64,000 nucleotides of DNA from assembly GCA_035409945.1 (NCBI GenBank), contig DAONQC010000007.1:1-64000 (forward strand), written 5' to 3'. Within the stretch, counting starts at the first letter, position 1. Every line of letters starts with the position of its first letter. The position numbers and the translations under genes were made by a program. The notes under the pieces were generated by a model. It had not been told where the DNA came from, made no database searches, and worked only from the letters and a program-made list of their open reading frames with translations. The stretch is from MWEH01 sp035409945 (lineage in GTDB: Bacteria > Bacillota > Clostridia > Christensenellales > DTU072). This document shows, in pieces, positions 33,340 to 44,400 of this stretch.

Positions 33340-36024
33340 ATGAAACGGAAAAATCTAATAGCTGTCATACTTGCGTTAGTTCTTGTTTTTGGACTTGTTA
33401 TGACTATGGTTGCTTGTGGACCGAAAACTCCACCGCCAGACAATAATAACAACAATAATAACAATAACAACAATGGTGACAAAACACCCAAAATTAATTT
33501 TGGGACTGAAGTAGATGCATTAACAAAAGCAGCGGACGCTTCTTTTAAAACTTTTGCAACTGCACAGGATGCGGTTTATGCAGGTGCAACTGTATATTTA
33601 CAAGTTAGCACAGACGAGATGGCCGGATTAGAGCCAATAGATCTTAGTTTAGAGCTGGCGATTAAAGCATGTATTGATAGTAAAAATGCGAAAAACAATG
33701 CCGCTTTAATAGAAATTAAGGACGCGAGAAAAGAAAACGGTCTAGGAACTGTCGCTGCAATATTATTCAAAACAGATAGTGAGGGCAAGGAAATTATCTA
33801 TCTTGGACAGAAAGTTCTAAATAATTCTTTCACTTGGAGACAATTCTCACAAGCTAAAGATGCAAAACTAATGTCTAAAATGGTAACAGACATGTTGTTT
33901 GCTGAAGATTTTGCAAAGACCAATCCACTTGGATATAAGATGGCATCAAAAGAAGGACTGGTAGGTGGTTTGATAGGCAAAATAAAGAGTATCTTGACAT
34001 TAATTCCAGCAGACTTAATTGAGGCAAAACAATATACTTCAACAGAGAAAAAGGTTGTTTTCCCAGAAACATCAGGCAAAAAGTCTTCAGTGCTAACTCT
34101 CCATGCAGAAAAAATTGGTGGATTGGCTAGCGGTTTAGGTGGTATGTTAAGTGGTGCCCTAGATGGTTTGGATGCTGGCGTTTATGATCTAATTGACAAA
34201 GCTGTTGGAATGGTTTTAGGACAGACTCTCGAACAGATACTTGGCAAAAAACCTGCTCCTGCCGAAGTAAAATATCCTACAATCCAAATTGCAGTTGGAT
34301 ATAATACTGACAGTAAAGGCGCGATTACATCACTTGCTGGGTTAGGAATTCATTATGATTATAAAAACAACGCGGACCTACCCATTAAGTTAGATATAGG
34401 CTTAAAGAACATAGAAGTGCAAGGGAGTGCAAAAGCAATCACGCCCACCGAATCATTAGGCACACCTGAAGAAGCCTCTATTGAACTTAGTGCAAACATT
34501 ACATTAAGAGGTGCTAGTGAGCCAGTAAAAGCTGAATTAAAAGCATATGCTTTCCCAGACATTCAGTTCACATTAAAAGACTATGTGTATCCAGCGGAAA
34601 AACCAGGATATGAGTGGAAATATGCTTTACACGACGGTACTCTAATTGCAGTTAAAGATACTGAAGTAAAAGCAGTAAAGAATACCAAAAAAGTCGGAAA
34701 TGAGACATATACATTCAAAGCAGAGCAAGACCCAAAAGACACCAAAAAATATATACCTGTATTGCTTGAAAAGCCAGATGAAGAAGGTGTCTATAACGCA
34801 AGAGTAAACGATGGGTTTATTCAAACTTGGGAACCAATAGACAAGGTACCATTTGCACAATTTGACTTTAGCGGACTATGGGGCTTTGCAACGATTAAAG
34901 CCGAAGGTGGAACAGAGAAAGTATTTGCTGACTTCAAAGTTGACAGTACAGATGCAAAAAATTCTGGTTTCAAACTTGACTTAACACCAGTGCTTGACAT
35001 TGTTAATCCAGCAGCAACATATGCAAACACGAAATATTTCATACCACTAGATTTACAAGGAATGTGGGAAGCGCAACTAGCCGAAATGGCAGGAGTGATG
35101 GGACCAGCTAATGCAGAAACTGTAAAAATAGACGACATAATTGACATTGCGTTTGACGATAAAGGTAAAATCGACTTCTTATCTATAATAGGTAAAGTAT
35201 TAGATATGGCTTTCGTAGAGAAATTAGTCAATACAGTCAAAGAAATTGCTACCGAAAAAGGAACGACTCCCGCGACTGCACTCCAATATGTCCTCGAGTT
35301 CAATAGCGCGAAGAAAGAATTCAGTGCCACTGCAGACATTGCAACATTAATGACCAAATTAATAGGCGCAACTGGCAAAACTGGTTTAGTTGGTGAAATT
35401 ACTTCTGATAAGGTAAACCTCAAATCATACTATGATGCAGACGGTAAAGTTCTAGCTACTCCTGCAGAAAAGAAAGTAGGTGAATATATTACTGGTGCTG
35501 ATGTATTACAATCAGTTGCAACACTAATTAACTTAGAAACTGGTAAGAGACTTGCAAATGACGCTTATAAATTAAAGTTTCCAAATGCAACAGAGGAAGA
35601 AGTAACTAATGCAAGAGATGCGTTCTTCGCAGGAGAAGAAACGGCTTGGGTACTTGCTGACATTCCAGCAGAGGAACTCTGGACAGTTGAGAAGGTGGCA
35701 ACATTTGTTACAAAGCTCACTGGCATAGAGTTAACCGCAGACAATGCATATGATGGACTAGATGCAAAAGTAGGCTTGACCTTTGGCGATGGTGCAACAT
35801 TAAAATTATCCATTGCAAAAGACAATGTAACCGGTCTTGATATATCCATTAACTTTAAGCTCGCAGGAGAAAATGCAGCTGCAAAGACGGCTTATACGGC
35901 AAGTGGCTTTGCAACAGCAGAAGGATTTATAAGCACTATAGATGGTCCTGAAGGGGATGACACTTGGAATGGATTAAAGACAATCTTATTTGATGAAATG
36001 ATGATATTCGTAGGCATTAAATAA
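33340..36024 (+). CDS. 894-aa lipoprotein of unknown function, probably abundant
   Basis: An exported lipoprotein: signal (about 6-22), lipobox MVAC with C26, a short linker with 11 consecutive Asn (about 35-45), then about 840 residues of beta-rich sequence with many Lys, Glu and Thr and few aromatics. No family is recognised. Its start (a region where ATAQDAVYAGATVYLQVST is followed by amphipathic strands) resembles the N-terminal part of the two giant lipoproteins, for example DSEIVSTTGYYVGAKMHVNT, suggesting a common lipoprotein domain. A perfect consensus promoter, an ideal AGGAGG 8 nt before the ATG and a double terminator all indicate a strongly expressed single-gene unit, probably a major cell-surface protein. 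Confidence 0.82.
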   Translation: MKRKNLIAVILALVLVFGLVMTMVACGPKTPPPDNNNNNNNNNNNGDKTPKINFGTEVDALTKAADASFKTFATAQDAVYAGATVYLQVSTDEMAGLEPIDLSLELAIKACIDSKNAKNNAALIEIKDARKENGLGTVAAILFKTDSEGKEIIYLGQKVLNNSFTWRQFSQAKDAKLMSKMVTDMLFAEDFAKTNPLGYKMASKEGLVGGLIGKIKSILTLIPADLIEAKQYTSTEKKVVFPETSGKKSSVLTLHAEKIGGLASGLGGMLSGALDGLDAGVYDLIDKAVGMVLGQTLEQILGKKPAPAEVKYPTIQIAVGYNTDSKGAITSLAGLGIHYDYKNNADLPIKLDIGLKNIEVQGSAKAITPTESLGTPEEASIELSANITLRGASEPVKAELKAYAFPDIQFTLKDYVYPAEKPGYEWKYALHDGTLIAVKDTEVKAVKNTKKVGNETYTFKAEQDPKDTKKYIPVLLEKPDEEGVYNARVNDGFIQTWEPIDKVPFAQFDFSGLWGFATIKAEGGTEKVFADFKVDSTDAKNSGFKLDLTPVLDIVNPAATYANTKYFIPLDLQGMWEAQLAEMAGVMGPANAETVKIDDIIDIAFDDKGKIDFLSIIGKVLDMAFVEKLVNTVKEIATEKGTTPATALQYVLEFNSAKKEFSATADIATLMTKLIGATGKTGLVGEITSDKVNLKSYYDADGKVLATPAEKKVGEYITGADVLQSVATLINLETGKRLANDAYKLKFPNATEEEVTNARDAFFAGEETAWVLADIPAEELWTVEKVATFVTKLTGIELTADNAYDGLDAKVGLTFGDGATLKLSIAKDNVTGLDISINFKLAGENAAAKTAYTASGFATAEGFISTIDGPEGDDTWNGLKTILFDEMMIFVGIK

Positions 36025-36065
36025 GTAGTAGCAAACAGTCTTAAATAAACGCTTAGTTTATAACC

Positions 36066-36099
36066 AGAGGCACGGAGCAATCCGTGCCTTTGTTTTTGT
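36066..36099 (+). terminator. Rho-independent terminator after the 894-aa lipoprotein gene
   Basis: Perfect 9-bp stem AGGCACGGA (36068-36076) / TCCGTGCCT (36081-36089), GCAA tetraloop, then TTGTTTTTG. Confidence 0.92.
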
Positions 36100-36139
36100 A
36101 TTGTAAGGCTAATCTATAACAAAGTCTAATTCAAATGTA

Positions 36140-36176
36140 AAAGAGCGCCTAGTTTAGTGTTAGACGCTCTTGTTTT
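36140..36176 (+). terminator. Second, weaker terminator
   Basis: AAGAGCG (36141-36147) / CGCTCTT (36165-36171) with a 17-nt loop, followed by GTTTTC. It may back up the first terminator or, on the minus strand, stop transcription from the UPF0316 gene. Confidence 0.5.
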
Positions 36177-36189
36177 CTATAAAGTGATT

Positions 36190-36392
36190 ATCATAGTAGT
36201 TATGCTTGATTTTTATATTACTGTCCAGATTGCAAGCATAGCTTGATTGAGTTGAGGTGAGTGGTTATTAGATATCTCAGTTGCTGCCTAGATTGCAAGC
36301 ATGGCTCGATTGAGTTGAGGCAAATAGTTATGGCTGATTTTTTAATATATCGCTTAAAATTCTGCATAACTTGATTGAGTTAAGGCAAGTAG
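36190..36392. repeat. Tandem ~64-bp repeats containing the UPF0316 gene 3' end
   Basis: The gene end on the plus strand (AGTTATGGTTGATTTCTCAT at 36391) recurs at 36326 (AGTTATGGCTGATTTTTTAA), 36262 (degenerate) and 36198 (AGTTATGCTTGATTTTTATA), periods 65, 64 and 64. In between, GCATAACTTGATTGAGTT-like blocks repeat at 36236, 36299 and 36364. Three echoes follow the minus-strand gene. Confidence 0.85.
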
Positions 36393-36932
36393 TTATGGTT
36401 GATTTCTCATATAGCCACCCTTTACTACTCGCACATCACTAACCGTTATAACGGCATTAGAAACATTTTTATTTATCAGCGCAAGAGTGGGACGGATACG
36501 CCTTCTTTTTAGGTGTATTTGAAGTATTTCTCTAGCACCATCACGACCTTCACCATGTGTGATAGTAACGGCTAATTTATTGTCACGCAGCACTTTAACG
36601 AGCTCGGGTGATTCTTCGGGCTTGACGATTATCTGAATGGTACTAAGTCCAAGTGCAATCAAGTCTTCAAGATAAGACCCGAGGTAATTACCAATGGCAA
36701 ACGCAAAGGCAAATACAACAGCTTTTAGTGGGGCAGAAGAGAGACCAGCAAGCACACTGCCAGTTATTGAAACCCAGAGAAGGATTTCTACAAATCCAAC
36801 CAACGCACCAATTGTACGCTGTCCGCGGGAAAGCAGTACAAGACGTAGCGTTTGCATAGAGTTTTCAACTATCTTTCCAAAAAAGATAATAAAATACACG
36901 CCTATATGATCACTTGCTAAATATTCCAGCAT
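36393..36932 (-). CDS. UPF0316 membrane protein (DUF5698 plus DUF2179)
   Basis: A 179-aa protein. The N-terminal half has three membrane segments (about 12-30, 42-63 and 68-88; KIVENSMQTLRLVLLSRGQR between the first two is typical of UPF0316). The C-terminal half (about 98-175) is a DUF2179 domain, IQIIVKPEESPELVKVLRDN...GREGAREILQIHLKRR-like, the small regulatory fold also attached to YitT-type proteins. Function unknown. The ribosome site GGGAGG lies 5 nt before the ATG and a good promoter lies upstream. Confidence 0.85.
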   Translation of the reverse strand: MLEYLASDHIGVYFIIFFGKIVENSMQTLRLVLLSRGQRTIGALVGFVEILLWVSITGSVLAGLSSAPLKAVVFAFAFAIGNYLGSYLEDLIALGLSTIQIIVKPEESPELVKVLRDNKLAVTITHGEGRDGAREILQIHLKRRRIRPTLALINKNVSNAVITVSDVRVVKGGYMRNQP

Positions 36933-36987
36933 AAATCCTCCCGTACTGTCATTATGTTTTGTTAGTAAAAATAGCTACATTATCTAG

Positions 36988-37016
36988 ATTATATATCAAT
37001 AACTTTAGTCTGACAA
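36988..37016 (-). promoter_or_regulatory. Promoter of the UPF0316 gene
   Basis: On the minus strand: -35 TTGTCA (37016-37011), 17-bp spacer, -10 TATAAT (36993-36988). Confidence 0.75.
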
Positions 37017-37843
37017 TTGAAACTAAAACAGTACCCACTTATGTGAGATAGCAATTCAGTTTGAAATAACTTAAAGTATAATGATGAAAAAGGCAGGCAT
37101 TTGATAATAAAATAAGAGTAGAAATACACTTGTTTTTAGTATTTAAAAAGATAAAATTAAGGTGGTCTTTTGGTGCTGATTATGAATGATTTCATAATAT
37201 TTAGATACGACTTCCGAGTATAAATCGCATGATAACATAGAGAAGGGATTGAGTAACAAATAGCTAAAATCAGACTGCTTTAAGCGGGTGCGGGCAAACA
37301 TATTTTCTGTTAATTAATTAAACAATTAGGATACATATTAATAATATACAGTACCCCAAATAGACATATAATTTAATGAGATTTTGCTATCACATTGTAC
37401 TTTTTATTCTAGGCGTAGTATGCTTAAGTGAGATTAATAATAATTGTTTTTAACACTTTAAATTATGATGGTTAATACGGTGTCTTTAAGTTGCCGTGTA
37501 CACTCGAACGAAGTATAAAATCAAGCATAAATTAGAGCTGGAGTTTAAACATAACCAGTGCTACGCCTCATCATAAATCATTCCTTGAGTTCAAGTACAA
37601 ATAGTACAATCAGGTGCGCAAGCTTACCTGAAAATCGAGTGAGTGAGATTAAGTTTAAAACAGCGCAAATCAGGTATAAGGCTGTACAACTGGCGCTTGA
37701 GCTTGTGTATAAATTGCTTGCCGTGATATTAACACAAACATAGGTGACGGATAGAGTTAGTGGAAATAGTTTGTGTTAGTGGTGAAGATTTATGGCTATG
37801 TTTGAAACAGTTATGAAAGTTCGGTGATATTTCGCTCTTGTTA

Positions 37844-37872
37844 TTGACATTAAAGTACATATATTTTAATAT
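37844..37872 (+). promoter_or_regulatory. Strong predicted promoter, about 540 bp before the first giant gene
   Basis: -35 TTGACA (37844-37849), 17-bp spacer, -10 TAATAT (37867-37872), followed at once by GCGCACGCGT. It would give the giant lipoprotein mRNA a leader of about 0.5 kb, or drive a small RNA. Confidence 0.6.
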
Positions 37873-38003
37873 AAAATAGCGCACGCGTTATAAATGCACC
37901 TGTGCTTATGCATCGTAACGTAAAAATAGCATGCTTAAAGAGTAATGGTCCCAATTCGAGTGATGTTCTGGTAAGCACGCAGGAGATTTGCTTGGGTTGT
38001 TGG

Positions 38004-38035
38004 AATAAAAACCACTCCTCGACTAGAGAAGTGGA
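38004..38035 (-). terminator. Orphan minus-strand terminator
   Basis: Read on the minus strand: CCACTTCTC, loop TAGTC, GAGGAGTGG, TTTTTATT (one mismatch in a 9-bp stem). No minus-strand gene lies upstream of it for over 20 kb, so it would end an unknown antisense or small transcript. Confidence 0.5.
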
Positions 38036-38149
38036 TGTAGTCTATATATGCAAAATAGCTGTTATGGACTAAAGAAATTGTGAATCGTGATTGATTCGCT
38101 TATATATACGCGCGAAATCGTAAGAATTAAAAAAAATTATCAAATTGGG

Positions 38150-38360
38150 TGTGCGTTAATAATTACGAAAAAAGCAAATACGCGCTAGTAACTAGAAAAT
38201 AATGCGCGTTAGTGACTGGAAAATAGATGTGCGCTAGCAATTACGAAAAAAGCAAATATGTGTTAATGACTAGAAAAGCAGAAGCGCGTTAGTGAGATAC
38301 AAAACAAAGGTGCGGTGGTGAGACGAAAAAGAAATGCGCACTGGTAACCCACAAAGGATA
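38150..38360. repeat. Degenerate array of about eight GCGYTAGTRA units
   Basis: About eight units of 23-30 bp starting near 38152, 38180, 38204, 38229, 38260, 38284, 38311 and 38334. Each begins with a GCG(C/T)TAGT(A/G)A-like core, followed by a GAAAA-type stretch. A longer period of 77 bp is also visible: ATTACGAAAAAAGCAAATA at 38161 and 38238. It ends about 55 bp before the start of the first giant gene. Confidence 0.8.
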
Positions 38361-38414
38361 AAATACACTTTAATTCTGCGTAGGGTGAAAAAAGAAAAAA
38401 CCGGTTAAGGTAAA

Positions 38415-41400
38415 ATGTTAGGAAAGACTAAGTTGAAACAGAAAGTATTGGTTGCAGTGATAATTATTGTGCTAGTTGCTTTGGTAGCTGGCATTATGGT
38501 GTCTTGTAGTCCACCATCCGATGTGCAAGCTAGTCCATTTTTTATAAACGATTCCATCGAAAATGAAGTTAACAAAGATAAAACCCAAAAAGATGAGGCA
38601 GTTGATAGAGCAACAGGCTCTCTTGATAACCTTTTGCAGTATTTGGATAGCGAAATAGTTTCTACAACGGGATATTATGTTGGAGCTAAAATGCATGTCA
38701 ATACCGAAGATGGTTCTGCATTCATTTTAAACCTGCAGGCTAATATGTACACCTGGCCATATGAGCAGTATGCAGAAGGTACTCCAGAAAGGGAAGAGGC
38801 GCTTGCAAAACATAATGAACTCATAAAGTACAATGACTTAGTGCTTGAGTGGTATGACGGAACCACCAATACCATGCTTATCGGATTTTACTTTGATGGA
38901 ATTAATCCGGATCCTGCTGATCCTGGAAATATTTTGTATTTGAATTTGCAAGGCTCAAAAAGATATTTTCTAAATTTTGGTGACACGGTACTTTACCAAC
39001 AATTAATTAGGCTCATAACACAATTTAGTTTGGAAAACGTCATCGCGTCTACTAGTTCAGACGATAGTTCAGATACTGCAATCTCTAGTGTCAATGCATT
39101 ATTAAAGCAAGCTGTTACTACAAACTACAAATTGACATTAAATGGGGATGTAACTTCGGTTTACTTTAACGACATTCCTTTAACTATCATTGCTCCAAAT
39201 GTTACTAATTTTATTCAAGGGATTTTTGGACCGTTTGATGATAAGCTAGACCCGCTTACTTTCAAGTATCTAGGCTTTTTATTCTCAGTTTTGGGCACTG
39301 CAGAAATTAGAACACTAAATAGCTACATGCAATTTTTAATGAAACCTAACGAAGCCTTGGGAAAAGAGATACTAACTGGTATGGATGTTGAGTTCAGAGG
39401 TTCAAGTCTTGTCAGGAAAAAGAATCGTGAAGGGGACTACAACAGCGAAAACGTACCATTCACCGTGAAAATTGCTGTCGATTACGATATCAGGGTTTCT
39501 CAAAACATTGTGCTAGATAGAGAAAACTATAAACTGTTTGAAAATGGTAATTTCGAGTTTATTGGAGACATGTATATACCACAACTCGATTTAAAGTTAG
39601 ATACTTTGATTAGAACAGACATGAACCGTTTCGACAATAAGACCAATAAAGTTTATATGTCAGCTAGAGACTTAGCTACAGATGACTTAATTATTGGACT
39701 TTTCTATAAAGACGAGCTCACTTACATAGATATTGAAGGACTTCAGCATCTATATGGAGGTATCAAATTTGAAGACATAGGCCTTCCTAAGGCTTACAAG
39801 GGAGGCTTTAACTTAGCAAGTACATTGGAGTGGTTTTCGGAGTTTATAGATGCCATGATTGTGCTTCTCGTAGATAATATACTGACGCCCAAAGAAAACG
39901 ATGCGAGTAGTAAGTATAACGAAGTTATGACGGCAATAATGGATAACATTGAGTCGACGATGAAGGATGAAGACGATCCAACCTCGCATGCAACTATCAA
40001 AGTAAAAATAGATATGCCTTTGATAAAAAGGGTGTTGTCAGTGACTTCTAAAACCAACACTAATTTCACTACAGATCAGATTATTCAACTGCTAAACAGA
40101 CAATTTAATATAGACTTAGAAGCAATTGCTAGTATTTTGGGTATGAGCGTAGAAGAACTGCTAGACCGAACGTATTTTGAGATTACCTATGATGTTGATA
40201 CGCATGCCATAAAAATAGAGGTGTATTCTGCTGCAGAAAAGCCACGCGGTGCTCCTGCGGATTTATATTTACGTTTAGACTTGATTCCAATTAAGTTTGG
40301 TGAAAAGGTTAGAATTGCCTTCCCAAATTTTGATAATTTTAAAGAACTTCAAGATGTTATGACATATTCGGGATACATCGAAGGCCAGTTTTTGTTTGCC
40401 CAAACAGAGGAGGTAGACCTAAGCAGGGCACTTGGTGCATTCATGGGTGATACTAGTGGCTTGAACACTCCGTTTATTCTCCCTAAAGCTGCAGACATTT
40501 ACTTCACGATGCTCTACGACCAGTACATTAGAGAGCAAGTGCTTGAGAATGGTAGATGGACAAGAAAGGGGAGAAGTGCTTTCGATATTCGCGCATACAT
40601 GATGGAAGGCTCAGATAAAACTGAAGTGTTGAGAATATATGCTAATGACGTCAGTTTTAATACCGCACATCCCTTAGAGGAGCTAGGCTATGTGTGGCTT
40701 GATTATAAGGTATTTGATCATTTACCCAAATTTAAGATAAGAGAAGATTTATTTGTTACCTCACTTTATGAGTATATGGGGTATGACTTTGAAAATGAAT
40801 CGGGCGATATAGTTTTAGGATTAACGGATATAGTAAAAGCACTCATGGAAGACAGCTGGGCTACTTTCGAACCCGATGTAATTAGAGTCACCACTTCAAA
40901 TGATACAATTAAACAGTTCTTTGGCGTGGACGAGATGATTGGATCACTTGCTATACAAATTGGGTTTAAACAAAGAGTTAAAAATATTGACCAACTAGAG
41001 AAAGACTTTGCAATGTACTCAGTAGGTGAGTTTACAAATATTACGGGAGCAAGTCCATATTCTACCAAGCTACATGAAACAATTCCAGTTTACTTTGATT
41101 TTGGTACAAGAATAGAAACCAGAAACTTAAAGTTTTTATACAATCAAGATAGTATCGAGATTATCGCTGGAAATGCATATTACAGACCCAGAATAGATAA
41201 GCAATTCATGGGTGTAACCAGGGACTACCTAGTGTATATAAGCAGTTCTACAGGAAGACAAAAAATTGCGCAACTTGTGGAGGATTATTATGTTTGGGAG
41301 CCACTTGGTGTTATCCCAACTTCTGTAAGGGCTTACTATGGCGAAATGAACATGGTCAATACTTATGCTGCAGACTACAATTTGCACGCTGTATTTAATA

Positions 41401-44400
41401 AAAACAATGAATACTATACAGTCGTTTCTGAAAATGGGTATGAAATTTTATATGATTCGGATAACAAAGTCTATATAGTGGGGCTAGGCAGTGAGTATAA
41501 GCTTGATAAAGCATACGAGGAGCTAGGACCTGATGTTACTGTTTATCCCAAAGAATTTACATTTGGTCCTAAGTCTCTAAGACACTTATACGATTTAGGA
41601 TTGAGGCTTCCAGGCTACTATGTTGTACAAAACGATGCGGGCATGAATATTTTATATAACTACAAAACTATGCACTATATCGTTAGTAGCGAAGATTATG
41701 CCCGTATGGAAACAATAATGATAGATGATGCACCGGTTGAAAGACGGGTAGTGGAAGGACTATTAGGAAACTCTGCTGTTATTAGATTATATGACGCAAA
41801 ATATGCTGGTAAAAATATGACATATGATATAGTAACAGGCTGGTATATGGCTAGTGCGGTAGGCTCAAACGGTACTGTATATGAAGTGCACTACAATCCA
41901 ACTGCGAGTGAATATATAATACCTCCAGCATTAGAATCTCAACTTCCTGCAATAGCAGCAGCTCTTGGTACTGCAAGAATTGTGGTAAATTCAAGTTTGG
42001 ATTTAGCCGAATATCCATACACTAGGATAGATAGAACAGGTGGACTCATAGACGCTGTGGACTGGGATGGTAGTATCTATGATGGAATAGAGTATAACCA
42101 GATGACCTGGGAGGATTTAACACTAGAAGGTGGTAAGTTTGTTGTTAAGGTAGTTATCGGTGAAGGAATGATGGCTACGTATGTAGAACCAGTCGTTGTA
42201 AAGGTGCTGAATAGAACAGTATTAACCGATCTACCATATATAAATATAAATACACCTAACGGACAAGTTAAAGCTCCAATAGCTATGACTGTAGATGTAG
42301 ATCCTATTGCATATTTACTGTACAAGGCGTATTACATAAATGGATTGCGCAATAATGAAGCTGGGTTTGTAAGATGGTTTTTTGATAAGTATGATGTAAG
42401 AATTCAGTTTACAAAAGTATATCCACTAAATCCAGAAGAAGAAACTCCAGATGAAGTTGGGGCGTTTGTCTGGGCCTTTGATTTTATAAATGAAAATACC
42501 ATATATACCGAAAAACAAATCAATAACTATGGTGATGTAACCGACCATAATTATACTTATGTATACACTAATTTCCACGGACAAATAATTGCACTTCGTC
42601 TTAGAGTGTTACCGAGAGAATTTAAGTATTTCACGCTACCAGGAGAAGCTAAAAACAATACTCATACTGTTGATGTTTTATATCCTAGTACATATTATAT
42701 CCCAACAAATCTAACATATTACTTTGAAGGTCTAGGCGGCCAAATGTATACCTTAAACTTTGGAAACTTGCTTGGTAGCACAATTTTTGCAGATAAGCCA
42801 ACTAGAATGCCTAATATTGGTAGTGTACTGAAAGGACCTAATGCAAAACCATTAGTAGCTTGGGCACATGAAAAAGTTGATAATGTAAAATTAGTAAATG
42901 AAAGAGACGAAAATAATAACCCTAAACCATTCACAACTGCAGTGGATAATAAGACTACCGCATTTTTAAATTTCAGTGGTCACTTTGACGAAAATAAAGA
43001 GTGGTTTTATGAAGATTGGTTTAAGGTGCCGTACCTTATTATGAATGTAGATGTTCCAGATAAAGTAGTGGAAACATTTAACAAAGAGCTAAAAACAGAA
43101 AATCATACTCTTGCAGAGTACGCACTAAGAAATATAAAAATTAAAGACTACATTAATGCAGGCGAGGAATACGACATAGATGATGAATTGCTTGGTATTT
43201 TCAACGTAGACCCATTTGATAAATCTACTTGGGTACTCCCAACTGAAATAGCAGTGTTTTTCACCATAAATAAAGATGCAGGTATTTATCAAAGATATGA
43301 TTACAATAATGAATACGACAGTGAAGGCACATTAACAAAGTATGGTGTGGAATGGAAAAATATCGAAGGCGATACAGCTGTACACTTTACGGTAGATAGT
43401 GACGGTAAATATACCATAGCTGATGTAAGCGAAAATCCTGGTGCATACTACTTAGAGACTACAATTGGTGATGCAACTACTGATAACCACATAGTTTTGA
43501 GGTTGCTGGTTAGGAATTTATCTGTGGTAGCTTCTGATGTTGAGTTTTATAACGCAGATGGCAGTACCCTTAAAAATGCCGCATCTGAAGAACTTACCAT
43601 CATATCTGAAGCAAGAATCCTAGGAGTAAATGATGGTAATTTAGGCGATAGTCTTCAAGAAAAGGTATTTACATATAAAGTCGACACGTACAAGAGATTC
43701 GATATACCAAAGCTTTTAAGAGTAACATTTAAAGATGGTAGCGTTAGAGAATATTTCGTAGACGATAGTGAGAGAGAATATTTCGCCAAGTGGTCGGAAA
43801 ACACTCCTTGGAAAGAAAACACTTTACACACAGAAGTTTATGTAACTCTAGGTGCTAGCCCAGCATTTAGTCAAAAAATATATTTAACATACGATGTAGA
43901 TAGAAATGATTTAGTTAGTTTGAATATAGTAAATTGTGATGCAGGTGTCTGCACCATAAACATCGATGAGGAAACTAGAACCATAACGGTTGACGGTATA
44001 AAAGTATATAGCAGTGCAGCAGATAGCAACGATGTAAGTAACAATGGTTTCGTAGTAGATGCAGATGGTGAATTTGTTTTAGTCAATAATAAAAAAGTAA
44101 ACGTCTATGACTATTTCATGTATCTATTTAGCGAAATAGAGGGAAGTTTCTTAGTCGGTGGCTCTAATCCAGAGACAATAGCTATACATGATGCCGCTAC
44201 TTCAGCTGAACTTCCATTGTATGGAACTATTGACTTACAAAAAATGATTACTATACTCGGACAAGGTGTGGATATATATGTAGGGCAAGGTAAAGGTGCA
44301 GATGACTTTACGGTAACTGTTAAAGTAATTGATGCTACTCCCGCAAATCAATTAGTAATTGATGAAGATAGAGATAGTTACATAATAAAGATTGACGGTT

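Larger units (their letters stand above)
37017..38149. other. Long intergenic region before the giant lipoprotein genes
   Basis: About 1.1 kb without a supportable gene; a 61-codon ORF at 37558 lacks a ribosome site and a plausible composition. It holds a strong promoter (37844) and an orphan minus-strand terminator (38004). The pieces differ in base composition, as expected for decayed duplicates, but I could not trace them to a source. Confidence 0.45.

Noticed and set aside
34821..35423. 200-codon minus-strand ORF inside the 894-aa lipoprotein gene
   Set aside because: Shadow ORF; the plus strand has an intact lipoprotein with a consensus promoter.
37558..37743. 61-codon plus-strand ORF in the long intergenic region
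   Set aside because: No ribosome site, mixed low-complexity composition, no family; probably chance.
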